Below, one piece after another: positions 1 to 11,554 of a stretch of 64,000 bases of DNA; position 1 is the stretch's first letter, and every line of letters begins with the position of its first letter. Position numbers and translations under genes: made by a program. The notes under the pieces were generated by a model, which saw only the letters and a program-made list of their open reading frames with translations, was not told the origin of the DNA and searched no databases. Origin of the DNA: Dipteris shenzhenensis (lineage: Eukaryota > Polypodiophyta > Polypodiopsida > Gleicheniales); NCBI GenBank assembly GCA_047967505.1, contig CM106538.1; one strand, written 5' to 3'.

Positions 1-610
1 ATCATCATAGAAGGCCTCATCTTGTGGAGGCACATCAAATGAAAGCAAATTGGCAGTTTCTAATTTTGTAGTTGCTTCCTTTTTGGCCTTACAAAACTTT
101 TCATGGTGATTGTTTTTGCCACAATATTTGTAAGGATTGATCTTGAAGCAGTCTTTTGAGAGGTGATTAGTCTTCCCATAATGTTTTCAAGGTTGAAACT
201 TGCCCATTTGAGTTTTTATGACATAGGTTGTGTCATTGCCTCTCTGGAGTTCCTTGTGCCTTTCTTCTTCTTGAAGGGCAATAATAAGACCTTCAAGATT
301 AGGATTAGGAAGATTTTTCAATGTGGTGACAACATGATCATAATCTTCAGGCATACTTTTGAGCAATACTGCCATTGCATCATCCGTAGTGATTGGAGAG
401 TTGATAGAAGCAAGTTGAGTCATGATACTCTGCATGTGATTGACATGGGTAGCCAAGGGAGTGCCACTAGCCATCTTCAATTCAAAGAAATCAATCTTAA
501 GTGACAATTTTGAGATGTGAGAGCTAGCATCAAAAAGAATATCAAGCTTTTGCCAAGCTTCAGAAGGAGAATCCATATCAAAAATGTGATGAATATTATA
601 GCCATCTCCT
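1..610 (-). pseudogene. Ty1/copia gag fragment with degenerate zinc knuckles
   Basis: The minus strand encodes a copia-type gag (UBN2 / Retrotran_gag_2 family). The open part (576-187) carries the typical features: a DSPSEAW start block, a short-hairpin middle and a PEDYDHVVTTL-like segment. After a stop at about 186, two CCHC-like zinc knuckles follow. Both have lost leading cysteines: KHYGKTNHLSKDC, then YCGKNNHHEKFC. The fragment runs off the left edge of the window, so protease and pol may lie outside. At about 610-630 it abuts plus-strand gypsy sequence, so one element broke or inserted into the other. I see no LTR, TSD or PBS for this fragment. It is a relic, not a host gene. Confidence 0.8.
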
Positions 611-631
611 AAGCCAAGAAGATACCCATAC

Positions 632-2057
632 CAATGATGACTGGGATTTTCCTTGGGACCTTGAAACAGAGGCTGAGAATGCTAAAATTGAAGATCAAAT
701 CTTTGATAATGACACAGCCATTCTGCATGCCCTAATGGTAGTCGAGCTCCCAAAAGTTGAACCTTCGAAGTTGAATAACAGCAGAAGATCTCGCAAGAAA
801 GCTGAAGGAGGAAATTGCAAAAAACCCAACCCAAGGCCGAGCACTTCAATGAATTTGAATAAGTCCAAACAAGTATTGTCAAATTGTACCTCGCAAAGCT
901 AGCTCCCTCAAAATCAGAACCACCGCCTCTTGAATGGTCCCCTAAGGGACTAGAAGGAGTATACGTAGCAAATGAACCCTTACTTGGAAACACCTTACTA
1001 GTGAAAAAGTTACCCCATAGTTCCCAATGTAAGAAGTTTCGAAAATATAAGCCACATGTACGAATGAAGCTCGATCAAAAGACTACGAAAAAAGAAAGTC
1101 AAGAAGAGCCTAACAAATTAGTAAATGTAACTATGCCACCTAGTACACATGACACATGCCAAGCTAGTTCAACACCATCAGAGGCCAATCTTCAAGAAGT
1201 GCTAGAATACGTCAAGAATTACACAAGTGGCAGTGCGCCAATAGCAATGCCAAGACCACTAAGAGAATCTGAAGTTCAAGAAATTGATAGCATTGGAGAA
1301 ACTCCAATCTATGAGGGACCAGCAAAAACATGCACAATAAACCTCGCCCTTGAAGGGGACAAAAAAATGGTTTTCATTGGGAAACAACTTCATCAAGAAG
1401 ATGAAATCAAACTCAAAGCAATCCTAATGGAATACCATGACTGCCTAGCATGGTCATACAAAGAGATGAAAGGAATTTCACCAGAAATGGTGGTACACAT
1501 GATACCTATAAGGGAAGGTGCTCCCCCTAAGGTATGTGGACCTTATCACACAAAGCCTAAGTATGGCACCATGGTTTATGAGATGAGCTGGAAAAACTCC
1601 TAAATGTCGGATTCATCTACGAGATAGAGCACACTGATTGGGTTTCACCCATCGTCATTGTGCCTAAACACAACAAGAAGCTCAAAATATGTGTAAACTT
1701 AAAAAATGTGAATGTTGCCACAATTAGGGATCACTAACCCCTTCCCTTAACAGAAACAATCTTGAAAAAGGTGGTAGGCTCCAAAATCTATAGCTTCTTA
1801 GATGGCTTCAGTGGCTATAACCAAGTGCAAATTGCTCCTAAAGACCAATCAAAAATAGCATTTGCTATAGAATGGGGTATTTTTGCATAAAGAGTCATGC
1901 CATTCGGCCTTTGTAATGCCTCAGCCACATTCCAATGATAGCTTTCAAGTCATTTTTATAAAGGTTTTTACAGGTGTTCTTGGATCATTTGTGCATCAAT
2001 TCAAACAAAAAAGACCACTTCAAATGCCTTGAAGTAGTACTAATCAAATGCCAGGAG
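632..2057 (+). pseudogene. Ty3/gypsy pol relic, 5' half (linker and RT), interrupted by Copia-1
   Basis: Plus-strand reading shows a plant gypsy polyprotein. The pre-RT linker is open at 884-1603 and contains the AWSYKEM motif typical of plant gypsy elements just before RT. RT fingers and palm follow at 1603-1940 (DWVSPIVIVPK, YSFLDGFSGYNQ, VMPFGLCNASATFQ). A frameshift near 1575-1580 separates linker from RT, and in-frame stops occur near 1735, 1890 and 1936. The YxDD-equivalent block at about 1976-1990 reads FLDH, so a catalytic aspartate is lost. The RT stops at the TSD AGGAG (2053-2057), where Copia-1 inserted, and resumes at 13461. No LTR or PBS of this gypsy is visible. Confidence 0.85.
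2053..2057. repeat. Target-site duplication AGGAG, left copy (Copia-1)
   Basis: Five bases immediately left of the Copia-1 LTR. The identical AGGAG stands at 13461-13465 immediately right of the other LTR. The gypsy RT reading frame continues across the two copies, which confirms the insertion point. Confidence 0.95.
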
Positions 2058-2409
2058 TGTGAAGATAGTGGGAGAGAAGGAAGGAGTCTCACTTGCAGCT
2101 TTCTCACATACACAATGGGGGAATACACACAAAGGTGGAGGCTGAAAATAGTTTTCCTCTTCTTAGTTGTGAAAGCCAAAAGAACTCTAGTACAAAGAAA
2201 TAGAAGAACCCTATATGTGGGTCTCAAACCAAACTCAGCTAACTAAGGTGGCATACTAACTAAGCCACAAACTAGAGTACATAAGGATAGCTGTCATCCA
2301 GCTATTATTCATGGGCGGTGTACCAACTGCATCTACAACTAACAAGTCGATGACATAAATGCACAATGGTCACCCTAGCATATCATGAGTGGAGCTCGAT
2401 ATCTCAACA
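2058..2409 (-). repeat. Copia-1 LTR (3' LTR in element orientation)
   Basis: 352 bp, TG...CA. By eye it differs from the partner LTR at 19 positions (about 5.4%), and every difference is a transition (C/T or A/G). It ends ...ATCTCAACA next to the polypurine tract. ORFs called inside it (about 1974-2246) are not genes. Confidence 0.95.
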
Positions 2410-2424
2410 CTCCCCCTCGAGCTC
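2410..2424 (-). other. Copia-1 polypurine tract
   Basis: The plus strand reads ctccccctcgagctc, so the element strand carries a purine-rich GAGGGGGAG tract directly against the 3' LTR. This is the expected primer site for plus-strand DNA synthesis. The same tract with small changes occurs at 38764-38778. Confidence 0.85.
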
Positions 2425-2435
2425 AATCCTGATTC

Positions 2436-3005
2436 CTACACACCAAGCAAGTCTATGAACTTGCGCAGCCTCTCTGCGCCCAATGCCTTTGGGAATATGT
2501 CAGCTACCTGATCCTTTGTGCTGACATAAACTAGATCAATAATACCTAGTAGAAGCTTCTCTCGCACATAGTGATAATGCATCTCAATGTGTTTTGTTCT
2601 AGCATGATAGACTGGGTTATTTGCCAAGTGTATACTGCTCATGTTGTCATAATAAATGACAATTGGTGCATCTGTAGACTGATGCATATCATAAAGTAGC
2701 TTATGCAACCAAGCTACCTCACATGCATCCATTGCTGCACCCCTGTACTCAGCCTCTATGCTCAACAAGGCAACTGTAGGCTGTTTCTTGCTACTCCAAG
2801 TGACTATAGCACTCCCAAAAGAGAACACATATCCACTGGTAGATCGTCTATCAAAAATACTACTAGCCCAATCAGCATCACTGTGTCCATGCAACTGTAT
2901 CTAAACCCCAGTCTCATAAAATAGTCCATACTATAGTGTGGACTTCACATACCTGAGTATGCGTCTAGCCGCATCGAAATGCAATTTCCTTGGAGCCTGC
3001 ATAAA
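2436..3005 (-). pseudogene. Copia-1 RNase H domain
   Basis: The minus-strand translation shows the copia RNase H: a DADWA block, RRSTSGYVF, SSKKQPTVALLS with the SxEAEY acidic residue, a DNMSSIHLANNP block and a terminal VADIFPKAL segment. Two stops interrupt its N-terminal side, one at 2901-2903. The homologous codon of the 38.4-40.7 kb copy is CAG there, and that copy has its own stop two codons on. The tail ends about 25 bp before the PPT. Confidence 0.9.
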
Positions 3006-3950
3006 CTAACTTACCAATCCAACAGTGTAGCTCAAATTTGGCCTGATAATAGTCATATAAATCAAACTTCCTACTATGCATCTGTACATAGTAGGGTCTT
3101 CCAGAATTTCACCTGCATCTACGCTCATCTTCACATTCTGCTCCAAAGGAACTGAAATAGGCTTACAGCCTATCATCCCATATTTGGACAGCATGTCCAA
3201 TCCATACCGGCTCTACAAGAGCCGTATCCCACTTAGTGATCTAATCACCTCAATGCCCAAGAAATAACGCAGCTCTCCCAAATCCTTCACCTCAAACTTC
3301 TGCTTCAAGAGCATTTTCACATGAAGGATATCTTCATCACTATCACCTGTGATGATCAAATCATCAACATAAATGACAAGCAACAGAATACGTTTCTCTG
3401 TTTTTCTCACATAAAGTGAGAAATCTGCCTTAGAAATGTGAAAGCCAATAGCAACAAGATACTGTCCTATCTTGTTAGACCATGCTCTAGGTTCTTGTTT
3501 CAAGCCATACAAGGCTTTCTTCAACCTCCAAACAAACTGAGGATGAACATCATGAACATAACCTAATGGCTGCTCCATAAGGACCTCTTCTTGCAAATCA
3601 CCATGCAAGAAGGCATTCTTTACATCCATCTGATGTAAAGACCATCCCTTTGATGCAGCCATAGTAATGACTACTCTTACGGTTGCCATCCTTGCAACCG
3701 GACTGAATGTTTCTTCATAATCAATGGCATATTTCTGTGCATACCCCTTGACAATTAATCTTGCCTTGTATCTGTTCAGAGAACCATCTGCATTGTGCTT
3801 CACCTTATAAACCCATTTATAGCCAATCGCATTCTTGTCTTTAGGCAAAGGCACCAATTCCCATGTAGCATTTGCTTCCAAGGCATCCATTTCTTCATCC
3901 ATGGCTTTCTCCCATTTTTCATTTCCCATGGCTTACTCAAAAGAAATGGG
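3006..3950 (-). pseudogene. Copia-1 reverse transcriptase domain
   Basis: Copia RT (RVT_2). The N-terminal side has [15 protein letters not shown] and KWVYKVK. The first catalytic aspartate lies in MDVKNAFLHGDL. The ALYGLKQ motif is present, and the catalytic YVDD is intact at about 3360-3371. The thumb shows DLGELRYFLGIEV. Stops separate the open pieces 3929-3213 and 3200-3006. Several stops are CAA/CAG to TAA/TAG changes relative to the copy at 39.2-40.2 kb, for example near 3935 and 3007. This is one of the best preserved parts of the element. Confidence 0.92.
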
Positions 3951-5250
3951 TTCTGGTTCCTATATCACTTTGACCATATAAGCATAGTGAATGGCTGTAA
4001 ATCCATCATATTTCAACCTATCCACAGGATACCTAGCTTTGGTAGACCTGTGCAAAATAGGCTCACTTTGAAGTGCTCTCAAAACATCCCTAGTCTTCCT
4101 TACTCCAAGTGTAACAACAGAAGGAATACCTAACTCATCATTAATGCTCTATTCCGAGCCATTGGATTCACCATCCACATAAGAGTAACGTGCATTCACA
4201 TCAAACATGGGCTGATCTACCTTCTCTTTTCCTTTTCGTGATACCTGCATACCACTATCTGCATTACTTTGAGGAGATTCTTTGCATGTCCATGGCGAAG
4301 TATGTGAACCACTGCTAGAGGATACTCCAGGTCCACTAATATTTTGTGATTGCTGCTGTGAATTTTGTGCAGCATTACCATTTTGTGCATCTACATCATC
4401 AATCACATTTACTGGTTTATACTAGCTGCTCATCTCATCAAAAACAACATCTCTGCTCATTGTAAACTTATGAGTAGAAGGGTTATAGCATCTATACCCT
4501 TTTTGCTATAGAGAATAACCAATAAAGATGCACTTCTCAGCTTTTGCATCCAACTTGGACCTCAACTCATCTGGCACATGAACATAGGCAATGCAACCAA
4601 AAATTTTTAAATGAGAAATATCTTGTTTCCTACTAGTATATATCTCCTCTGGTGTCATGCCATGTATTGGTGCAATGGGAGTCCTGTTCATTATGTAAAC
4701 TGCTTTAGGAACTACTTCAGCCCAATAATAATCTGGTAGGCCTTTTTCATTTAGCATGGCCCGAGATACCTCTCCAATATTCTTGTTTTTCCTTTCTGCA
4801 AGTCCATTTTGTTGTGGGGTGTGACTGCATGAATATTGCTGCTTTATGCCATGCTCCTACAGGAACCTTGCAAACTCATTTGAGAGGTACTCTCCCCCTC
4901 CATCTAACCTTAGGCATTTATTTACAGGCGTGTTTCTTTTTCAACCATAGCTTTAAAAGCTTTGAAATGCCCAAACACTTCACTTTTCTTTTTCATAAAA
5001 TACACCCAAAGTTTTCTGCTATAGTCATCAATAAAAGCGACAAAATAATGATAGCCTCCAATAGATGTAGACTCCGAGTAGGAACTGTTTGGAATTTTTG
5101 GGCACAGCTTTAATTGGATGCTTTGGAGTTCTCTCCTCTAAGGATGATCTAATCTACTCTGATCTAGATCTAGACCAATTTTTGAGCGATGAAAAGCTTC
5201 AAAAGATTTCATTTCTTTTGTTTTAGTAGTCCACACATCAAAGTGGATTA
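3951..5250 (-). pseudogene. Copia-1 integrase core, C-terminal region and IN-RT linker
   Basis: Reading the minus strand from about 5100 down, the copia integrase core is present but broken: a [12 protein letters not shown]-like block is shifted between frames, and a QQNG-type block lies near 4815-4835. The open piece 4757-4506 carries LPDYYWAEVV, YIMNRTP and FGCIAYVHVP, typical of the IN C-terminal side. A serine- and glutamine-rich linker (4406-4149) leads into RT. Frames change several times between 4757 and 5140, so no complete catalytic D-D-E domain is encoded in one frame. Confidence 0.85.
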
Positions 5251-5707
5251 TTTCCAATGGCTTCTTACTCTCTTGAACATGTCTAGGAAATGGTTTCCTT
5301 GCCTGTTTTCCAAATTGACAGGCTTCACACACCTTATGCATTTCTGCAACCTTGAATTTAGGCAATCTTGAAACAACATTTTGGGCCTGCATTGATTTAA
5401 GTCGTTGTACATTAACATGACCAATGTGTTTATGCCAGATATCAATATTTACAACTACACCGGTCCCACGTGCAAACATTGCTGTACTCAATTCAGGCAT
5501 GTCCACATCCAACATAAACATTCTGCCCTTCTTCTTTCCTTTTGCTATCAAGCGACCATTATTTTTCATATCCTCAACAAAGCATCCATGAGGATTAAAT
5601 TTGACGTGCAAGCCCTGCTCAACCATTTGACCAACAGAAACCAGGTTCTTGGTGATATTCGGGACATGAAATACATCAGATAGGGATTTCTTTTTCCCAT
5701 CTTGCAT
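5138..5707 (-). pseudogene. Copia-1 GAG-pre-integrase / HHCC zinc-binding domain
   Basis: This open stretch encodes the region between protease and integrase core: a DVFHVPNITKNLVSVGQ block, then the HHCC zinc site with IWHKHIGHVN and CEACQFGKQARK. Both histidines and both cysteines are present. It ends in HFDVW at the start of the integrase core, then becomes unrelated sequence through a frameshift. Confidence 0.88.
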
Positions 5708-5898
5708 AGAAAAAGGAATTTTACCAATCTAGATAATAGGATGTGCAGTGTCATCACCAGTCTCCACAAATCCTGGTCTTTCCATTTTTTCCTTGCATCC
5801 TGCATCCATTCTGCATGACCTATCATGTGGTTTGACACACTTGAGTCAAGATACCACACATCATTGCTTTCTTCTACACTTGTCACAGAATTGGTCAT
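5566..5898 (-). pseudogene. Copia-1 aspartic protease region with DSS in place of DSG
   Basis: The minus strand encodes WYLDSSVSNHM, the copia protease active-site block. The usual D-S/T-G-A triad reads D-S-S-V here, so the catalytic glycine is lost (about 5838-5850). Downstream the frame shifts into the pre-integrase frame near 5700. It lies between gag and the HHCC domain, as expected. Confidence 0.85.
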
Positions 5899-6904
5899 GT
5901 GCTACACCATAAACAGATGCTCATTTCTGTCATCACCCTATCTACTAGAAGATGCATAATTCCCTTGCTGCAATTTTCCATTCATGATGTCATTATGCTT
6001 TTTATAGCAATCTTTAGCCATATGACCCATTTTACCATAATAGTAGCATTCAACATTGTTGTTTGCATTTTGGCCTCTCTGCCATCCACCACGACCCCTT
6101 TGGCTCCCGCTGCGTTACCACGTCCTCTCCATAGGACTAGTTTTCTTGAGTTTGCTGCATATTTTGATTTCTACCATGGCCTCTAGATCGGCCTCCACTA
6201 CCTCTACCTCTACCTCTTCTAGCATTTGAGTAGAAGACAGTTTCTTTTGAAGTTCCTTTTGAAGAAGATGCACCACCATTTCTCTGCTCTTTAGAGATTA
6301 GAAGAGCAAACAACTCCTCAAAATCAGGAAATTTTTCACGGACGGCAATGGATGTTTGGAACTATGCATAATCCTTTCCTAGACCATTCAAGGTCACAGA
6401 AACTAAATCATCATCTTCCACTGGCGACCCAATGGAAGCAAGTGCATCTGCAATTTCCTTCACCTTCATGTGGTAGTCATTGATGCTCATATTTTCTCTC
6501 TACACATTGTGCAACTCTTGCTTGAGCTAAGTTTTCTTGGCTTGCATATTTGTGCTATACATTTTTGCCAAAGTATCCCATGCCTCCTTTGGCATACTTG
6601 CATCTTGAATATGCACAATCATAGAATCTGAAATACTAATAAACAGCCAATACATAACTTTTCTGGCTCTCTCATGCCATCCTTTAAATGCCTACATTTC
6701 CTGTTGATTGGGAACATTAGGAAGAACTAGTTCTTCTTCATTTCCTGTAATGAACTCCCAATAGCCTTTTCCCATAAGGAAATTCATCATTCTAAACTTC
6801 CATGCTTGGAAGTTGTCCTTGTCAAGCTTTTTAGTGACAATCTGTGAAAGAGAATCAAATGCCTTATAGAACACTGCAAAATATTCTGTCACTGCAAAAA
6901 ACAC
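5899..6904 (-). pseudogene. Copia-1 gag
   Basis: The N-terminus is in the open piece 6904-6692 (a LDKDNFQAWKFRMMNFL block). Continuing minus-strand translation gives the rest of a UBN2-type gag, a basic arginine/glycine-rich stretch near 6180-6230 and a degenerate zinc knuckle near 6000-6060 in which a cysteine reads tyrosine. Several in-frame stops are present. The leader upstream continues to 7118 and, beyond Copia-2, from 12833 to 13092. Confidence 0.82.
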
Positions 6905-7118
6905 AGCTTCTACCTCACAAGGGCAAATCTATAAAACTGATGAAAGTGGTATTTGACCACACAGTCACTTCCTAGTGATGATTTTGCATCAACAGGCAAT
7001 AAGGATGATTCTGTAACTCTTAACATCTCTGTGCACAGGCATATGATGCAATTTCTACAGCAACTTTTCATCGACCTACAAAGCAGTGGTCGCATAGCAA
7101 AAACAGGGCCTTTTCTCA

Positions 7119-7123
7119 GTGCT
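7119..7123. repeat. Target-site duplication GTGCT, left copy (Copia-2)
   Basis: Five bases before the Copia-2 5' LTR. The identical GTGCT stands at 12828-12832 after its 3' LTR. Copia-1 leader sequence continues on both sides. Confidence 0.93.
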
Positions 7124-7271
7124 TGTTGGGGTAAAGGGTAGTGTGCCCACCCACTTGTACAGTGCCCATGTATATTCATATATATATGATAGAGGAATAA
7201 GCTGGAGAAGCTTTTACTCCACCACTTTTGGTGTCTCCTATCCCTTCCTGAGTGCTCCCTCTTCCCCCACA
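7124..7271 (+). repeat. Copia-2 5' LTR
   Basis: 148 bp, TG...CA, with a TATATATAT stretch near 7177-7188 that could serve as a TATA element. It differs from the 3' LTR by about five transitions and one transversion. Confidence 0.93.
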
Positions 7272-7273
7272 AC

Positions 7274-7290
7274 TGGTATCAGAGCAGGTC
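7274..7290 (+). other. Copia-2 primer binding site
   Basis: TGGTATCAGAGCAGGTC begins two bases after the 5' LTR. It is complementary to the 3' end of initiator tRNA-Met. Confidence 0.9.
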
Positions 7291-9439
7291 ATGGTGTTCG
7301 ATTTGTAGGGAGCTTCGCAAGGGCTTGTGGTGTGTGCGGATCGAGCATTGAAGGAGCTTTGGATCGATGTCTCTCATGGAGAAGATGGGGTCGCCATAGC
7401 TATGCTGATCTGCTGATCTGAGCTCCAGGAGCTCAAGGAGAAGAGCTTGAGGAGAGAGTTTAGTGGAGCTTCAAGGATTTTGGTAGCTCAAGTTGGCTTG
7501 CAATAATCCACTACACTATAATTCATGCGCCATTAGAGATTTTGATCATTACTACACACATCTTGTTGGTCAATTTGAGACTGTTGACACTTACTATCGC
7601 AAGTGTAGCAACGCCGTGTGTAATCAATTACTTCAAACCAGCCTGTACAAGTCATCAATAGGCACAAGCTGTAGGGACGACTCTCTATTGCAACAACCAC
7701 TCCTGTGTGAAATGCAAAGCTAAGTCTCCGTGTGCACAGTGACTAGAATATTGGCGTAGAGCTCCTGTTCATGATGAGAAACTGCTAGTACAATATATGA
7801 TGCTGTGAAATTGCTAGAACTTATGCACTTGCGCTAGCAATAATAGATGACGAAAGTGCAAATTTTAGCAGATGTTGATGAGAAGAACTTGCATGCCTAA
7901 TTCATACACGAGATTGTTTACTGGCTGTTGATTTAACAAGCAACAAAATTGGCATATCCGTGTGGTAGATTGCTCAAGAATTTTGGCCACTTGTGCATAG
8001 AACAAAAAGCAAATACGTCATTTGTTGGACAGAGGCATAGTAGCCCACTACTTGAGAGAAGAATTGGCCTTAAATCTTGATCTACTGTTCCTTTAGATTG
8101 GTCGCTTGTGTGCAAGTCACTACTCAAAGCCCGAACATGTGATTATGACCTATAGCAAAGAAATAGTTATGGATTAAATCCTTTGATTTTGACATTATGC
8201 AAGTTGTCTACAAGGATTATGAATTTGTTTCAGATGCTTTGATCACTACAAGGAGCTTTCAATCTGTAGGTACATCCCTTTGGTAGTGGCAGTGACACAT
8301 GCTTTAACAATGGTACATGCCTGGTTGAGATGCATTGATAGTTCGTTGGATGCATGGTTATTTGCCTATGTTGGATACATACGGTGGTACGGTGATGTAT
8401 TGAGATCCTGTCAGATTAGCATTATTTGGAGCTATTTCAGGGCTGGTTTGTCAACATTTTGGGGCTGATTTGTTACCATATTCAGGGCTGATTTTATGGC
8501 ATTGTGTTTGCCATTGGTCAGGACATTACAATTGCTACTATTGCTGTTTTTTATAACAAAACAGTCATTTTCAGGACTAAATATCTCTTTCCTAGTGCAG
8601 AATTGCACTTTGTGCCAAACTAGAAAGTTGTAGTTCACAAAATATACTACAATTTTGCTTTTGGGAGCAAGTTGATCCGATATAAGCTGCAAGAGTTACA
8701 GCCTCTGCAAAACCACAAAAAGTTACAGTCTACTGTCTATTTGTGACCAATGTGCAGGGAGCTGTTTTTCAGGTGAGAATATTTAAGAATCCATAAGGAT
8801 TTGGCTCTTGAGGTCAACTGATAAGTTGTATATCTTTCTACAAGCTACAACTTTGCTATTTACAGCTTTGGCATCCGGTCTTTCAGTAAAAAGATATCAC
8901 TATTCAAAAACAAGGACAGCGTGTTATCTTGCCCAAAGTGGATGTGATTTCTCTTGCACAACAGTAAATTACAAAAAGTGATTGGGATCTCACTTCAATC
9001 CAAGGGCATTATTAGCATTTTGGCAAGTCACTTTGGCACATTTGGCAAGTGGTGAATGCTTGATTTTGTTGCCAAAGGATTGTGCACTTGAGGTGATGCA
9101 TTGGTGATGCAGTAAATGCCATTTTGATGCATTATGGATTTGCATTGGTGGATGCCGCACTGATGTTTATGGATAGTTGAGCTAGGCTCCTATTTCCATT
9201 GGTTGAGCGAGCATTGCTCATTTGGTTCAGTGCATTTCTTACTTGGATTGCCAAGCATTGGCAGGTTACTGAGCTGCATATATTCCTGTTTTTGCCTCTT
9301 TATGGCTGAGTGCTTTTGAGCATTGGATCAGCCAGTTTATTTGGAGACCTGATTGGTCTAGACAACACTATATTTTTGGTCATTTGGGTTGCCTATTGCA
9401 CTATACTACTCTTTGGTTGTGATCTATTGTGCCACAGAT
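7291..9439 (+). other. Copia-2 untranslated leader, about 2.15 kb
   Basis: Between PBS and the gag start I see no conserved protein. All short ORFs here lack recognisable motifs, and the stretch 8990-9200 is repetitive in TTGGCA/GCATTGG words. Its length is unusual for an element with 148-bp LTRs. It could be captured sequence or a leader with packaging function, but neither is shown by the sequence. Confidence 0.6.
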
Positions 9440-10100
9440 ATGGCATCTACAGCTGGTAGTGCCCTCTTTGATATTGAGAGGTTGGATGGATCAAACTTTT
9501 AGTATTGGACAGAGCAAATTTATGATGTGTTGGTGCAAAAAGGCAGCATAAGCCCATTCAATGCAAAGGTGTCAAGCCTAATAGCATTAAACAGAGTGAT
9601 TGGGATGACATGGATGAGCAAGCATGCTCTATCATTCAATCATCACTCTCAAAGTTAGTCTACTTGCAGGTACATGATGGTGTACAGGGTGTAGGCTGCC
9701 ATGCATATGAGTTCTATACTCGTATATGCCGAATGTATGAACACGATAGTGTTATGTTATAACATGATGGGTTGAAATGCCCTGATGTGCTGAAATACAG
9801 CCTTGATATGCACTCCAGAGGTAGATCAATTGGTAGAAACAGGTCATGTTCAAGGGGGAATTCCAAGAGTAAGTCTAGCTCTTGGACTTGTATTAGATTT
9901 TTCTATTGTGGAAAGTATGGCCACATGAAAAAGTATTGCTGGAAATGACTAAGAAAATGCAAGAAGAAGAGCAAGGTTAAGAATGATAGGAAGAAGGAGA
10001 AGAAGCAAGTTGAGCTTCAAGGCGTGGATGCCAGGGTTTCCACTAACAGTAGCAGTGATGAAGGCATTCTTTTGTCTATGTTTGACACCTCCTTCTTGGC
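9440..10100 (+). pseudogene. Copia-2 gag with degenerate zinc knuckle
   Basis: ATG at 9440 opens a gag reading (MASTAGSALFDIERLDGSNF) that meets a stop (TAG) after 20 codons and changes frame near 9545. The middle contains LSKLVYLQVHD, typical of copia gag. A basic RS/KS stretch precedes the zinc knuckle FYCGKYGHMKKYCWK at about 9900-9945. The first knuckle cysteine reads phenylalanine and the C-terminal part is lysine-rich. Several stops and frameshifts rule out a full gag product. Confidence 0.78.
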
Positions 10101-10430
10101 CACTGTCTGATGTACCCATTCTCTGTGATCGGATGTTAGATCCATGTGCTTCATGTCATATGACCCCTCATAGGTCATGGTTCAGTGCATATCAAGAATG
10201 CATTGTGGAGAGTGGTTTAATGGGCATTGATCATTCTATGGATGTCTATGGTTATGGGAAAATCCACCTTGTTATGCCTAGTGGCTCTATTCTTGTTCTA
10301 TATACATATACCAGGACTTGCTACGAGCAAGATCATTACTGGACAGTTGGTTGAGGCAGGTTATCATGTCTCTTTGGGTGATCATGCATGGAAGATTGCT
10401 AGAGGCAATCTGGTTATGGCTAGGGGATCA
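10101..10430 (+). pseudogene. Copia-2 protease region with DPC in place of DSG
   Basis: The block LDPCASCHMTPHRSWF at about 10132-10180 corresponds to the copia protease active site, where LDSGAS-HMTP is usual. The catalytic D-S-G reads D-P-C, so the enzyme cannot be active. A GYGKIHL flap-like block follows. The frame changes near 10330, where the translation passes into the pre-integrase region. Confidence 0.8.
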
Positions 10431-10559
10431 CAGGTTGGATTCTCTTATGCATTGCATGTATCAAGTGTCCAGGATAAGATGCTTATGATTAGTAAGCAGC
10501 ATGGTATGCCAGACTTGGACATATGTCTACTACAGGTATGGAAGCCCTTACAACATTGA

Positions 10560-11341
10560 GATACATTCCTGTTATGGATGTCTCTCAAATTTTATGTCAT
10601 GATTGTGATGATGATCAGCAGTCAGGATCCTCTTTTGTGAGGAAGATAGTCAGTGAGAGGTATGTTGAGCCATTGTAGTTGGTTCATAGTGCAGTTTGTG
10701 GGCCTATGCCTACCATTTCATTGGGTGGCACCTCTTATTTTGTGACATTTATTGATGTTGCTACAAAGTACATATGGGTATATCCAATTCATCAAAAGCA
10801 TGATGTATATGATACATTTCAGTTCTTCTTAGGTAATGCTAAAAATCAGTCAGGAAAGAAGCTATTGATCTTGATGACTGATGGTGATGTAGAGTTTACC
10901 TTTCCTAGATTTCAGCATCTATGTGATACATTTGGTATCAAGAGGGTGTTGACCACTCCTCATCTTTCTGCTCACGATGCCTTGGCAGAAGGCATAAATC
11001 GGATTCTATTAGACAGGATTGGTAGCATGCTACAATATGCAGGTCTTACCGAATGCTATTGGGCTGAGGCATGTAAGACAGCTGCATACTTGCTTAACAG
11101 GTCACCTAGGAGATCTCTGAATGGTAGCATGCCATTTGACTTCTTGATATGCAAGGCACCATGTTATGAGCATTTACGTGTGTTTAGCTGTGAGGCTTAT
11201 GCTCATGGTTCCCAATCGAGGAGGTGTATCTTCCTTGGATACAATGAGTCCAGTAGGGACTACAGGTTATGGGATTCTTCAACTAGAGAGTTGATACACA
11301 ACCATAATGTCTATTTCAGAGAGGATGCTATGTTTGGATAG
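10560..11341 (+). pseudogene. Copia-2 integrase core, partly preserved
   Basis: The longest open stretch (10679-11341) encodes copia integrase: YFVTFIDVATKYIWVYP holds the first catalytic aspartate, LMTDGDVEFT stands where TDNGGEY is usual and keeps the aspartate, and ALAEGINR keeps the catalytic glutamate where VAER is usual. The C-terminal side shows ECYWAEACKTAAYLLNRSP and RCIFLGY. A remnant of the HHCC site (LCHDC) lies upstream at about 10590-10620, before a stop near 10678. The glycines and asparagines around the active site have changed, so activity is doubtful. Confidence 0.85.
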
Positions 11342-11554
11342 CCTAGGACTATGGATAGCAGGAGAGTGATGTTCCACCAGGAGGGTGTAAGTGCACTGAT
11401 ACATCCGAATTCTATGCAGGGACAGCCCATATCCCTTGGTGTGGGAGGTTTTTCCCATAGTCAGCAGGTTATAAAGTTGGGACAGCCATGATTACTTCCA
11501 AATTTTGGTCAGAGATGGTCAGATGTCTCGAGTATTCCATAGGTTTATACTCCT

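Noticed and set aside
1974-2246. ORFs on both strands at 2.0-2.2 kb and again at 13.0-13.3 kb
   Set aside because: They lie across the Copia-1 LTRs. The same ORF pair recurs at both LTRs because the DNA is duplicated.
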